This document shows positions 37,764-46,863 of a DNA stretch of 64,000 nucleotides, one piece after another. The notes below the pieces were generated by a model that searched no databases, was not told the DNA's origin, and worked only from the letters and a program-made list of their open reading frames with translations. Made by a program: the position numbers and the translations under genes. This DNA comes from Paenibacillus peoriae (GTDB lineage: Bacteria > Bacillota > Bacilli > Paenibacillales > Paenibacillaceae), in contig NZ_CP092831.1 of assembly GCF_022531965.1 (NCBI RefSeq), forward strand, positions 3,853,001 through 3,917,000, read 5' to 3'. Position 1 is the first letter of the stretch; each line of letters begins with the position of its first letter.

Positions 37764-38843
37764 ATGGAATCAAAAACATTGGAATTGTTTAAAACCTTAA
37801 CGGAGTTTCCTTCCATTCCTGGGCATGAGCGAGAGTTACGGGCATGGGTTAAGGAACGGATATCCGGCTATACCGATGAAATCGTGCAAGATCGATTGGG
37901 CAGTCTTTTTGGGGTGCTACGCGGTCAAGAGAGTGGACCACGTGTAATGGTGGCAGGCCATCTGGATGAAGTAGGTTTTATCGTGAATGGTATTACGGAA
38001 AATGGAATGATTCGTTTTCAGCCGGTTGGAGGCTGGTGGAGCCAAGCCATCATGTCACAACGTCTTCAAGTATTGACTCCAAAAGGCCCAGTTATCGGTG
38101 TAGTTGGCTCTGTCTCGCCTCATTTGCTGGATGAATCGCAACGCAGTAAACCTATGGACATCAAGCATATGTATCTGGATATTGGCGTAGACAGCAGACA
38201 GGAAGCTCAGGATCTGGGGATCGTACCAGGAACAGCCATAGCGCCAATCTGTGATTTTACACCACTGGCAAATCCTAAAAAAATCATGGCTAAAGCGTGG
38301 GATAACCGCTACGGTGTAGGCTTGGCTATTGAACTGCTTGAAGCGTTACATAAAGAAAAAGACAAGCTTCCCAATACATTGTATGCGGGGGCCACTGTTC
38401 AAGAGGAAGTGGGACTGCGTGGTGCACGCACAGCGGCCAATCTGATTCAGCCCGATATTTTCTTTGCACTGGATTGCAGTGCAGCCAATGATATGGGCGG
38501 TGACCCGAATGCTTACGGACACCTCGGTAAAGGCGCACTGCTGCGGGTATTTGATCCGGGTATGATTACACACCGCGGGATTGTGGAATACGTGCAAGAC
38601 ATGGCGGAAACTCACAAAATCAAGTATCAATATTTCATCTCCACAGGGGGAACCGATGCAGGCCAAGTGCACTTGAGCGGAATTGGCGTGCCATCCACCG
38701 TCATAGGCATCTGTGGACGATACATCCATACTTCCTCGTCTATTATTCACACTGATGATTATGATGCAGCCAAAGAGCTGATCATCAAGCTGGTTCAAAA
38801 CCTGGATCGTACAACGCTGAATACCATTATTGAACGAGCTTAA
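37764..38843 (+). CDS. M42 family glutamyl/deblocking aminopeptidase
   Basis: A 359-residue dinuclear metallopeptidase of family M42, forming large dodecameric cages that trim peptides. Metal ligands and catalytic positions are seen in [31 protein letters not shown] (bridging Asp), [15 protein letters not shown] (catalytic Glu and ligand), [10 protein letters not shown] and a final [12 protein letters not shown] (His ligand). ATG with AAGGAGTGAGG upstream. Single gene with its own terminator. Confidence 0.93.
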   Translation: MESKTLELFKTLTEFPSIPGHERELRAWVKERISGYTDEIVQDRLGSLFGVLRGQESGPRVMVAGHLDEVGFIVNGITENGMIRFQPVGGWWSQAIMSQRLQVLTPKGPVIGVVGSVSPHLLDESQRSKPMDIKHMYLDIGVDSRQEAQDLGIVPGTAIAPICDFTPLANPKKIMAKAWDNRYGVGLAIELLEALHKEKDKLPNTLYAGATVQEEVGLRGARTAANLIQPDIFFALDCSAANDMGGDPNAYGHLGKGALLRVFDPGMITHRGIVEYVQDMAETHKIKYQYFISTGGTDAGQVHLSGIGVPSTVIGICGRYIHTSSSIIHTDDYDAAKELIIKLVQNLDRTTLNTIIERA

Positions 38844-38868
38844 GGTGTAATAGAGAATCGCTATCTAT

Positions 38869-38912
38869 AAAAAACAGTCAAGACACGTACAACGTGCATT
38901 GACTGTTTTTTT
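38869..38912. terminator. Bidirectional terminator between M42 and YdjM-like genes
   Basis: AACAGTCAA pairs with TTGACTGTT around an inner ACACGT/ACGTGC region, flanked by A-run and T-run, between convergent genes. Confidence 0.88.
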
Positions 38913-38941
38913 AATTTAATAGAAACAAAAGATAGAACATT

Positions 38942-39658
38942 TCAAATCAAATGCTTATAACGAAGCAAAGCAATCACTACAAGTACAGCAGTTAGAGCAA
39001 TGCAGACGTTTTCTACCTTAGCTCCCTTCCGGGTTCCGGTACTCATCAATTTAAATCGCAGCTTCCATTTGAACGGCGGCAAAGGTTTAATTCCATTATT
39101 CGTCAAGGAATCTGCCAGTAAATGCAGCAAGTACGCCATACCTCCAGCCAGCCATATGCTGTCACCGTGCAAACGTGTTGTACCATAAAGCAGCGCAGTC
39201 CATGCGACTGTCCCGTATACCGTATGAGTTAACCCCCGGTGTGGGACTAGCGTACAAATGATCAGCAGACACCCAGCGATATAATTCCACGGTGCATATG
39301 ATTCTCCATACCAGGCGAGGCCGATACCAATTAGAAAGATAATAACCTTGCGCATGGATCGTGAAGGCATAAAAGAAGCACTAATCATCAGCAAAGCCAG
39401 AACAAGATTCCATGGCGGCGGAGCCAAACGGGTGAAAAATACCCAACCAGCAGCCCCAATCATTAGAAGCTGTACGAATCTAAGCATTTTGGTTGGCAGC
39501 GCACGGCTCACGAGCATGGAGTTAGGCTCGTCAATATCCGGCAACAGTGAACCGACCACAGCAGCTGCCACGGCAGCCGGGGTCACTTCGTATCCACTTA
39601 GAGCTAATACCGACAGGGAGACCCCGGTTCCAATAATCAAATGGGCTCTTCCCATCAT
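38942..39658 (-). CDS. YdjM-type membrane-bound metal-dependent hydrolase (DUF457)
   Basis: A 238-residue polytopic protein of the LexA-binding/inner-membrane YdjM (DUF457) group. It has MGRAHLIIGTGVSLSVLAL at the start, LLPDIDEPNSML with conserved Asp residues, CTLVPHRGLTHTVYGTVAW with the His motif, and LLADSLTNNGI. The His/Asp pattern suggests metal binding and phosphatase-like chemistry, but no substrate is known. I start at the ATG 39656-39658, after AAAGGATG; the frame is open 16 codons further. Confidence 0.85.
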   Translation of the reverse strand: MMGRAHLIIGTGVSLSVLALSGYEVTPAAVAAAVVGSLLPDIDEPNSMLVSRALPTKMLRFVQLLMIGAAGWVFFTRLAPPPWNLVLALLMISASFMPSRSMRKVIIFLIGIGLAWYGESYAPWNYIAGCLLIICTLVPHRGLTHTVYGTVAWTALLYGTTRLHGDSIWLAGGMAYLLHLLADSLTNNGIKPLPPFKWKLRFKLMSTGTRKGAKVENVCIALTAVLVVIALLRYKHLI

Positions 39659-40137
39659 GGTGCAAAACATCCTTTCGTTGCAGCATACAACAGAGTTCAA
39701 CATCACTCCATTTGAATCAGCATGATTCGATTGTATACGACAAACAAAAGGAGAACAATAGTTCGCTTATTCTATTTAAAAGACTTCATTCAAAAGTCCT
39801 AGTTTAATCGCTCTAAAGTATTTTACTGGCGGTGCATAGAAGACATTCGTCCTTATTATTAACCCCCTCCTCTGTCCTTACTCTCCAGTCAGCCCTGTCC
39901 TGTGTTATAAAGGATACATCTTCCTGAACTTATCGGCTGCCCTGCAAACTTTCTGCGAAAAAGAGCACTGTTCAACCATATTCAAAAAAACAAGACATAT
40001 GGCCTATGAGTAAGTTGACAAACATCTTCAATATTTTCTTTTTGCCTTAAAGTCCTATTGTACAATTTGAAATATTAGGTAATATAGTGTTTATATTTAC
40101 TATATGAATCTATTAAATGAATAAGGAGGAAATGATT
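39659..40137. other. Intergenic region between the YdjM-like gene and the expansin
   Basis: About 480 bases with no convincing gene. Possible expansin promoters near its right end include TTGAAA, 17 bases, TTTATA (about 40068-40096). A TTGACA at about 40016 lacks a partner -10. The length and AT-richness suggest a regulated or long 5' leader. Confidence 0.4.
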
Positions 40138-40851
40138 ATGCAAAAAAAATCGACGTTCCGAAAGTTCAAAACCCTCGGTCTGACATCGTTGTTAAGTCTT
40201 GTATTATTCGCCCTTCCCGCTTCAGCTGCTTGGAATGATACATACACAGGCTACGCCACATATACGGGATCAGGTTACTCTGGAGGGGCATTACTACTTG
40301 ATCCCATCCCTTCGGATGCCAAAATCACAGCGCTTAACCGCACACAACTGAATTATAACGGAATCAAAGCTGCATTAGCCGGAGCCTATTTGGAAGTTCA
40401 AGGTCCCAAAGGGAAAACAACCGTATATGTAACTGATCTTTACCCCGAAGGTCCAAGTGGCGCACTCGATCTGTCCCCGAACGCGTTCAACCTGATTGGC
40501 AATCAATTAGACGGAAAAATTAATATTTCGTGGAAAGTTGTCAAAGCTCCTGTTAGCGGCAATGTCTCCTACCGTATCAAAGAAGGCAGCAGCCAATGGT
40601 GGGCAGCCATTCAAGTACGCAATCATAAATATCCGGTCTTGAAGATGGAAGTCCAACAAAACGGACAATGGCTCAATCTCGAAAAACAGGATTACAACCA
40701 CTTTTTGGGTACCAACTTAGGAAAACAGCCTCTGAAAATAAGGATTACGGACATTCGTGGTGCCGTGCTCAACGATACCATCCCAGCTCTAGCGGAAAGT
40801 GGCACAGGCCAAGCCTATATCGTTAAAGGTAACGTTCAATTTCCAGACTGA
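40138..40851 (+). CDS. exlX: Bacterial expansin (EXLX1/YoaJ family)
   Basis: Secreted cell-wall-loosening protein that binds cellulose and peptidoglycan and promotes root colonisation in Bacillus. The 237-residue protein has a signal peptide (residues 1-30, cut after ALPASA). Domain D1 has YATYTGSGYSGGALLLDPIP and VYVTDLYPEGPSGALDLSP, with the conserved Asp. Domain D2 has YRIKEGSSQWWAAIQVRNH and ends GNVQFPD. The two Trp of SQWWAA belong to the flat cellulose-binding surface. ATG at 40138, after AAGGAGGAAATGATT; two upstream ATGs lie on the ribosome site. It is very close to Bacillus YoaJ across its whole length. Confidence 0.96.
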   Translation: MQKKSTFRKFKTLGLTSLLSLVLFALPASAAWNDTYTGYATYTGSGYSGGALLLDPIPSDAKITALNRTQLNYNGIKAALAGAYLEVQGPKGKTTVYVTDLYPEGPSGALDLSPNAFNLIGNQLDGKINISWKVVKAPVSGNVSYRIKEGSSQWWAAIQVRNHKYPVLKMEVQQNGQWLNLEKQDYNHFLGTNLGKQPLKIRITDIRGAVLNDTIPALAESGTGQAYIVKGNVQFPD

Positions 40852-40981
40852 TGAAGTACTGCCTCTCTTTGCTTACGTTATTTCAGGATCGATCCCCTAG
40901 GCTAATGGGAGTGTTTTACTTCTAGGCCATTTTCCCCGGGGAAACGGTTTTCCGTAAATCGGTAAAAGTTTCAAACCAGGC

Positions 40982-41018
40982 AAAAAAAGCGCTGATCCAG
41001 GTAGGCCCAGCGCTTTTT
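40982..41018. terminator. Bidirectional terminator between expansin and map
   Basis: AGCGCTG (40988-40994) pairs with CAGCGCT (41008-41014), preceded by seven A and followed by five T. Confidence 0.85.
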
Positions 41019-41113
41019 CGTGGTTTCGGATTACGAACTTTCGTCAGGCCAAACAGGCCGGGTTGGCGACTTATTTCCTGAAATGACGCATTCCCGTCCG
41101 TTCGCCTTTATTC

Positions 41114-41860
41114 TTACTGGGCCGTTAAAATCAGCGGTCCGTCCGGCGTGACTGCGATCGTATGCTCATATTGCGCTGACAACTTGCCGTCGGCCGTCCT
41201 CGCCGTCCACTGATCGTCGTCGATCGTGATACGAAACGTACCTTCGTTGACCATCGGTTCAATCGTAAACACCATGCCTTCCTTTAACCGAATGCCTTTG
41301 CCGGCTACGCCGATATGCTCGTAGCTCGGCTCCTCATGCAGGCTCCGTCCGATCCCGTGGGCCAGCAGATCGCGTACGAGCGAAAACCCGTTCGCTTCCG
41401 CATGCTGTTGAATCGCCGACGTTATGTCGCCGAGCCGGCCCCCAGGGAGGGCCCGGGCGATCCCCAGATCCAAGCATTCCTTTGTCACCTTCATTAATTT
41501 TTGCGCCTCCGGCCGGATATTGCCCACCGCATAGCACCAGCACGAATCGCCGAACCATCCGCCGTATTCCACGACGATGTCGAGCTTCAGCAAGTCGCCG
41601 TCCATAAGCATCTGGTTCGAAGGAATGCCGTGAGCCACCACATCATTGACCGAAATGCAGGTTTCGGCGGGGAAACCGTTGTACCCTTTCGTAAACTGCT
41701 TGCCGCCCAGCTTGGTGATGTGTCTGGCAACAAAGTCATTGATTTCCCGGGTGGTGATCCCAGGCTCGATCAGTTTGGCCACCTCGCGGTAGCAGTCCGC
41801 AACGATTTGGCTCGCCGGCTTCATCTCTTCGATTTCCCTAGGTGATTTTAAAATAATCAT
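41114..41860 (-). CDS. map: Type I methionine aminopeptidase
   Basis: Removes N-terminal Met from new proteins. The 248-residue enzyme shows metal ligands in LLKLDIVVEYGGWFGDSCWCY (two Asp), LLAHGIGRSLHEEP (His) and FTIEPMV (Glu), plus a final SAQYEHTIAV (Glu). It has no N-terminal zinc extension. The ATG at 41858-41860 lies 13 bases from AAGGAG, rather far. A housekeeping map is normally next to secY/infA, so this is probably an extra copy. The gene is much richer in G+C than its neighbours and follows a tetR gene by 26 bases, suggesting a transferred two-gene unit. Confidence 0.93.
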   Translation of the reverse strand: MIILKSPREIEEMKPASQIVADCYREVAKLIEPGITTREINDFVARHITKLGGKQFTKGYNGFPAETCISVNDVVAHGIPSNQMLMDGDLLKLDIVVEYGGWFGDSCWCYAVGNIRPEAQKLMKVTKECLDLGIARALPGGRLGDITSAIQQHAEANGFSLVRDLLAHGIGRSLHEEPSYEHIGVAGKGIRLKEGMVFTIEPMVNEGTFRITIDDDQWTARTADGKLSAQYEHTIAVTPDGPLILTAQ

Positions 41861-41886
41861 CTTTGTTTGTTCGCTCCTTATCCATT

Positions 41887-42606
41887 CTATAATTTTAAAA
41901 GTCGGACGATATCCCTGGCCTCCTCGTGCAGCTTTCCGCGGCGAAGCGAAAGCGCGGCGCAACCGACCAAAGCGGCCAGCAGCATTTCCGCGCGTTGTAG
42001 CCGATACGACGGCTCCGTCGCGTTTTCGCCGGAAGCGGTAGACCCGCCCGCCACACACCCGGTTTCCAGCAGCGCGGCAAACGGCGCGAGCACCTCCCGG
42101 AGAAAGGCGGCCGAGAGCGGGGCCGAGCGCGCTTCAGGTAGCGAGGCAAAGCCCTCACCGGCCAGCTTATTCAGCAGGTACAGGGCGTGGTCCTCCGCCC
42201 AAAGCTGCAGCAGCCGGACGCTGGCAGCGGCAACGGGGCCAAGCTCTGCGACAGCCAAGTTCCCAGTGTCCGCCGCATCAGCCAAGCCAAAATGCCCGCC
42301 CGCCGGCGCCTCCCCCGAAGCCGAAACGTGCGGGACCTCCGGCGGAACCTTCAGCGGAGCCTCTAACGAGGCCTCCAGCCATCCCCCGGCCCGCTCCAAC
42401 GCATCCCATAGCAGATCGTAGAGCAAATTGCCCTTATTGCTGTAATAGTGGTATACCGTGCCATAGCCGAGTCCTGCCTGCGCAGCCACATCGCGGATTT
42501 CCAGTAAAGGCCCTTTATTCAAAAATACATCGGCAGCGGATTTCCGGATTTGCTCCAGACGCCGCAGTCGAATCTCTTCGTTTTGTTCCTTCGTGCGTGG
42601 ACTCAT
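41887..42606 (-). CDS. TetR-family regulator, GC-rich
   Basis: A 239-residue TetR regulator. The N-terminal helix-turn-helix is RKSAADVFLNKGPLLEIRDVAAQAGLGYGTVYHYYSNKGNLL (residues about 21-62). The ligand domain is Ala/Leu/Gly/Pro-rich and has no recognisable signature. The start is ATG at 42604-42606 after GAGGTGA. It is followed closely by map, which it may control. Composition is strikingly GC-rich compared with genes on both sides. Confidence 0.88.
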   Translation of the reverse strand: MSPRTKEQNEEIRLRRLEQIRKSAADVFLNKGPLLEIRDVAAQAGLGYGTVYHYYSNKGNLLYDLLWDALERAGGWLEASLEAPLKVPPEVPHVSASGEAPAGGHFGLADAADTGNLAVAELGPVAAASVRLLQLWAEDHALYLLNKLAGEGFASLPEARSAPLSAAFLREVLAPFAALLETGCVAGGSTASGENATEPSYRLQRAEMLLAALVGCAALSLRRGKLHEEARDIVRLLKL

Positions 42607-42620
42607 CTCGTCCGTTCACC

Positions 42621-42650
42621 TCTTTTATTTTTGACCTACTATTATGTCAA
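42621..42650 (-). promoter_or_regulatory. Promoter and possible operator of tetR-map
   Basis: Minus strand: TTGACA (42645-42650), 17 bases, TAAAAG. The -35 lies in an imperfect palindrome, TTGAC ten bases GTCAA (42631-42650), a candidate TetR operator. Confidence 0.5.
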
Positions 42651-42777
42651 TATAAAACATTGGCATGCAAATAACAAGAGATTAGCTGAAGGATTTCCGG
42701 CTCAACCTAGAAATCGGTACTTGACCAACGGGTTAGCTGCTTAACGAAAAATCATTATTTTTCACAAAGAATCGGTT

Positions 42778-42813
42778 TGTTCACTGTCCTGTTCACAAGA
42801 TCACACGTATAAT
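42778..42813 (+). promoter_or_regulatory. Promoter region of the AraC-type regulator with direct repeats
   Basis: A consensus TATAAT at 42808-42813 is preceded by two exact direct repeats TGTTCAC (42778-42784 and 42790-42796) 12 bases apart. They cover the -35 region, which itself is poor. This fits an activator site, perhaps for the AraC protein itself. Confidence 0.5.
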
Positions 42814-42872
42814 GAATACATAAATAGGGTGTACTTTACAGCTACGTGCACACAGACAGGAGGCCTGTTCAA

Positions 42873-45134
42873 ATGAGCAATTTCAAAAAGCATCATAAGC
42901 TTCACAGCAAATTGCTGGTCAGCATTACGTTATGTATTACGCTAACGTTGCTGGTATCCACCACTGTGTATTATTTTTACTATATTCGTGTGGAAAAGGA
43001 GCAGGCATTCGAGGCCAATCACAACAGCTTGACGTTGAGAAGCAGAGAGGTTATTAACATGACATCTATCGCTCAATCGTTGGCATTCCAAATGTATCGC
43101 AGCAGTACCCTATCCAAGTTGTTGTATTATCCCAAACCTAATGTATATGATGTAACCGCCGCCATGACCGAATTGAACAATTATCTTAACTCCATGCCGT
43201 ATATCGAATCCATCTACGTGTTTAACCCTAAAAGCGGCACCTTCTACATTGCGTCTTCACAAGGTCAAAACGGGTTATTTAGCAAACATGAACTGGCTGA
43301 TACAGATATCATTCGCGTACTGGATCATTATCAGGACTATAAACCCTTTACGCCTATTCCACGCACGTATCCGCTGCTGACTGCCTCAGACTCCAGAGCT
43401 GGAGTAGAGCAAGCAAGCCCAGATATCGCAGCCTATACGTATTTATGTTATGACGCAATTAACTCGAACGAAGCGATAAATTCGGCTGTGATTGTGAATG
43501 TGTCGGCGGCCTGGATGAACAAGGAAATGGCGGCGAATCCAATCTCAGGCGGGACCGCTTATATTTTAGACGATCAGGGCAGGCTGTTGTCTGGTACAAC
43601 ATTGACAGACGAAACTTTGAACGAAAAAGAGCAGCTATGGTTGCATACGAGAGTCAAAAAACAAGAAACAGGCTATTTTGTAGAAGACTTTCATGGTAAA
43701 AGATCACTCATTTCCTACACCTCCCCGGACGGACTAGGTTGGCAGTATATTAGTGTCACACCATATGAAAGCGTTATCAAAATGGCGAGTGTTATTCGTA
43801 ATGCGATGTTACTGATAGCCGCCATCATTGCATTGGCAGGATTCGTGGCTTCGTGGCTGCTGTCCAAAATGCTGTATACGCCTATTGGCCAAATCGTTGT
43901 GCATATGAATTCACTGGAATCGGAGAAACGAAACAGTATGTACACGATCCGGCAAAACATTTTAAGAAATGTGATTCGGGGAATTCAAAATATCCCTGCC
44001 AGTGAAGAACCGGAACGATTGCGCGAGCTTGGGATTACGTTCCAGTTCGACAAAGACTACCGCCTTGTGCTGCTACGCATAGATGAATATACCCGATGGC
44101 AAAGCGAACGTGGACCTGATCTGCTACCCTATAAGTTTGCAATTATGAACATTGCTTCTGAAATATGCGGACAGACGTACCGGGTGGAGACTGTTGATAT
44201 GGATGAGGACAGTGTACTGCTGATGCTTAACATTCTCGATCCCGCAGAACATACAGACACTGTACTACTAGAAACTTTATTACGCCAAATACGCGAAGCT
44301 TGCTTTGAATATTTGAAGCTGAGCGTTTCACTGACTTACAGTGCCATCACGAGTCAACCAGAACGGCTACATTTGCTGTACCGCCAGGTACAAGACGCAT
44401 CTATGCACCGATTTTTTCAGGGACATGGCTGCATTATTAATGCGCAAAACACTACAGACGAAGATATCCAAAATACTTACGTATATCCAGCCGATAAAGA
44501 GAAAAAAATGCTGGATATGCTACTGTCTGGTCATACGGAGGATGCACACAGTATGATCAAAGAATTATTGATGCATATGGAAAAATATCCGTTTTCCTCT
44601 ATTCGAGAGGCGATATCCCGGCTCATCATGAGTGTGAATAATGCTGTTCGGCATATCAGTGAGCTCAATGGATTTGCTATAGAATCTAAACCTGAATTAC
44701 CATCCGCAGATCGGTTAGAGACCGCTGAAAACCTTATTGATCATTATCAATTGGTCTTTGATCATATTCGCTCCAGTCTATCGGAAAAACGAAACACGAA
44801 ACAGGAACGTTTGGTGCGACAAATTAATGAACGAATGGAGCAGGCCTATACGGATCCCAATTTTTGTCTCAATCAGATTGCGGAAGAGCTGGATATGTCG
44901 CCGATCTATGTCAGCAGGCTATATAAGCAACAGACCATGTCTACTATCGTGGACGTCATCCAACAACTCCGTATTCGCAAGGCCTGTGAGTTACTGGAAC
45001 AGACCGACTGGTCCGTGGCTGACGTAGCAGAACAAACCGGATTTGCAAGCAGCTCTTATTTCCATCGCATGTTCAAACGTAGCTTGGGCGTAACACCGAC
45101 AGATTTTCGCCGTTCTAGAGCAAATGCGCAATAA
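42873..45134 (+). CDS. Membrane-anchored AraC-family regulator with extracellular sensor
   Basis: A 753-residue one-protein sensor-regulator of a kind common in Paenibacillus. It has a membrane helix at residues about 18-40, a Cache-like outside domain (about 41-290) with ESIYVFNPKSGTFYIAS, and a second helix (about 300-322, LLIAAIIALAGFVASWLL). A cytoplasmic linker follows, with the C-terminal AraC domain containing two helix-turn-helix motifs (NQIAEELDMSPIYVSRLYKQQ and VADVAEQTGFASSSYFHRMFKRSLGVTP). ATG at 42873 with AGGAGG nine bases upstream. It faces the ABC uptake genes and most likely controls them in response to a sugar outside the cell. Confidence 0.9.
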   Translation: MSNFKKHHKLHSKLLVSITLCITLTLLVSTTVYYFYYIRVEKEQAFEANHNSLTLRSREVINMTSIAQSLAFQMYRSSTLSKLLYYPKPNVYDVTAAMTELNNYLNSMPYIESIYVFNPKSGTFYIASSQGQNGLFSKHELADTDIIRVLDHYQDYKPFTPIPRTYPLLTASDSRAGVEQASPDIAAYTYLCYDAINSNEAINSAVIVNVSAAWMNKEMAANPISGGTAYILDDQGRLLSGTTLTDETLNEKEQLWLHTRVKKQETGYFVEDFHGKRSLISYTSPDGLGWQYISVTPYESVIKMASVIRNAMLLIAAIIALAGFVASWLLSKMLYTPIGQIVVHMNSLESEKRNSMYTIRQNILRNVIRGIQNIPASEEPERLRELGITFQFDKDYRLVLLRIDEYTRWQSERGPDLLPYKFAIMNIASEICGQTYRVETVDMDEDSVLLMLNILDPAEHTDTVLLETLLRQIREACFEYLKLSVSLTYSAITSQPERLHLLYRQVQDASMHRFFQGHGCIINAQNTTDEDIQNTYVYPADKEKKMLDMLLSGHTEDAHSMIKELLMHMEKYPFSSIREAISRLIMSVNNAVRHISELNGFAIESKPELPSADRLETAENLIDHYQLVFDHIRSSLSEKRNTKQERLVRQINERMEQAYTDPNFCLNQIAEELDMSPIYVSRLYKQQTMSTIVDVIQQLRIRKACELLEQTDWSVADVAEQTGFASSSYFHRMFKRSLGVTPTDFRRSRANAQ

Positions 45135-45148
45135 GTAAACTGACATCA

Positions 45149-45190
45149 AGAAAGCAAGCCTCCAACTTTCTGGAGACTTGCTTTTCTTCT
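45149..45190. terminator. Bidirectional terminator between the AraC gene and the ABC operon
   Basis: AAAGCAAGCCTCCA pairs with TGGAGACTTGCTTT with one mismatch, between two convergent genes; TTTTCTTCTTT follows on the plus strand. Confidence 0.85.
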
Positions 45191-45210
45191 TTATCACAAT
45201 TCTTTAGGTT

Positions 45211-46752
45211 TTATTTAATCCCCTTCTCCTTTACATAAGCTTCCCATTGTTTTGTATATTCGGTTTGAATTTTCTCCAAACCAGCTTGGTTTGCCTTTTG
45301 CAAGAAGGTCTGCAAGCCTTGATCTACATTGTCGATCAGTCCAGCTTGGAGTGGATACAGATATTGCTTCTCAACCTGTTCTAGAGCTGCTTTTTCTGCT
45401 TGGTAGGTTGTGTAGTCCTCTGCAAAGCCGGTAAACAGGTCAGGCTTCTGAATTTTATCCAGCTCAGCAAAAATCTTTTTCACACGGTCAAAGCCTGAAT
45501 CAAACAGCATATATTCCGGGTTACGCCAAGCCCAACTGTTCATACCTTCGCGTGAAAATCCATTAGAACTGCCGCTACCTATCATATGGTAGTAACCATC
45601 TTTGACTTCGTAGTTTTTGCCTTCAATACCATATTGCGTGAGCAAGTTATAGCGTTTGTCCGTCACAAGCTTTTCATAAAAAGCTAATGCGCGCGCCGGA
45701 TTTGGGCTGCTTTTTGGAATTGCAAAGCCGTTATGAATCGGATGCACTGGAGTTGCATAACCTGTCGTCAAAGGGAATGGGTAATACTCGAGCTTCCAGT
45801 CCGGGTGAGATGCTTTGAGCTTAATGACCATATCATTAAACCGGGTTGGATTGTCACCGAAAATACTCGCTGCTTTACCAGAAGTCACTTGATCCTGAAG
45901 CGTATCTTTTACGTTTAATACATTTTTGGGAATGAATCCTTTATCGGCCCAGCGTTTGTAAGTATTCAGCTCTTCTTTTTGCTCATCCGAGCCCCAAAAT
46001 TTATAAACCTCTGTTGGTTTTTCATATTTAATACCAATGCCATAAGGCAAGGCACCTATACTCTTCGTTACTAATTCGGTATATCGGTCATGTAGATTTC
46101 CCTTGATATCGCTGTTCAGAGATACGGTTTTCATATTTGGTTCATGCTGACGTATCCCATCCATATAAGCCTCGTAACTTTTGATATCTGTCGGTTTAGG
46201 CAAATTGTACTTCTCTCGTAAATCCTCACGCCATACAAAGCCGTTAGTGACATACTCTTTATACGTGCCAGGCACGGTATAAATTTTGCCTCCGATTTTA
46301 ACTCCATCCCACATGTCCTGAGGCACAAATTTTTGCAGGGCAGGTGCGGCCTTAGGCAGCAGATCGTCTAGCGGCAGGAATGCGCCCTTCTTGGCATAGG
46401 CCTGATACTGCGTCCAATCTGCAGTGAATATCAGGTCGATAGGCTGACCCGAAGACAATAACAGCTTATATTTTTGATCCCAGTCTGTCCACGTCGTATA
46501 GTTAAATTTGACGGTGGCATTCAGATCTTTTTCCGCCAACTTATTAATCTCTGCCTCAATGGTAGACAGATCCTTAGGAGCATCACCCAGCATATAAAAT
46601 TGCAGCTGCACTTTTTGGGATTTATCATCCTCTCCATTTGCTTTTTGTGCGCTGTTTCCGCTACCGCCTCCACATCCGGCTAATAGCGCCATGATGACCA
46701 TTACTGCAATCAGGATGGACATGCGTTGTTTTCTTTTCTTTGTGAATGTCAT
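45211..46752 (-). CDS. ABC sugar transporter substrate-binding lipoprotein (LplA/YtcQ type)
   Basis: A 513-residue lipoprotein: basic N-terminus, hydrophobic segment and lipobox MALLAGC with Cys27, then a Ser/Asn/Lys-rich tether and a family-1 solute-binding fold of the long Lpl/YtcQ type. The ending has tandem helices around LQTFLQKANQAGLEKIQTEY. Ligand probably an oligosaccharide or glycan breakdown product; not determinable from sequence. ATG with GGGAGG upstream. Last of three genes; an inverted repeat and a cre-like site lie in the 111-base gap after the permease gene. Confidence 0.9.
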   Translation of the reverse strand: MTFTKKRKQRMSILIAVMVIMALLAGCGGGSGNSAQKANGEDDKSQKVQLQFYMLGDAPKDLSTIEAEINKLAEKDLNATVKFNYTTWTDWDQKYKLLLSSGQPIDLIFTADWTQYQAYAKKGAFLPLDDLLPKAAPALQKFVPQDMWDGVKIGGKIYTVPGTYKEYVTNGFVWREDLREKYNLPKPTDIKSYEAYMDGIRQHEPNMKTVSLNSDIKGNLHDRYTELVTKSIGALPYGIGIKYEKPTEVYKFWGSDEQKEELNTYKRWADKGFIPKNVLNVKDTLQDQVTSGKAASIFGDNPTRFNDMVIKLKASHPDWKLEYYPFPLTTGYATPVHPIHNGFAIPKSSPNPARALAFYEKLVTDKRYNLLTQYGIEGKNYEVKDGYYHMIGSGSSNGFSREGMNSWAWRNPEYMLFDSGFDRVKKIFAELDKIQKPDLFTGFAEDYTTYQAEKAALEQVEKQYLYPLQAGLIDNVDQGLQTFLQKANQAGLEKIQTEYTKQWEAYVKEKGIK

Positions 46753-46786
46753 GTGAATCCTCCCTTTGAAATGGTAGTCTGTTTAA

Positions 46787-46800
46787 ATAAAACGCTTACA
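46787..46800 (-). promoter_or_regulatory. cre-like site upstream of the binding-protein gene
   Basis: TGTAAGCGTTTTAT on the minus strand matches the catabolite-response consensus TGWAANCGNTNWCA except at the last two positions. Confidence 0.4.
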
Positions 46801-46814
46801 AAAAGTGCTGCTTT

Positions 46815-46844
46815 GATGGCATACCGTCAGCACGTTATGCCATC
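46815..46844 (-). other. Inverted repeat in the gap between permease and binding-protein genes
   Basis: A perfect 9-bp stem, GATGGCATA (46815-46823) with TATGCCATC (46836-46844), and no T-run directly after. Such intercistronic hairpins often raise the amount of binding protein relative to permease by stabilising mRNA. Confidence 0.5.
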
Positions 46845-46863
46845 TCAGCCCGTTAGTGTCGCT

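Noticed and set aside
39659..40137. A non-coding RNA or riboswitch before the expansin gene
   Set aside because: No conserved riboswitch motif or convincing stem set was seen; only weak promoter-like boxes.
40931..40944. A 14-base perfect palindrome (TTTCCCCGGGGAAA) after the expansin gene
   Set aside because: No loop and no matching feature; most likely chance next to the terminator.
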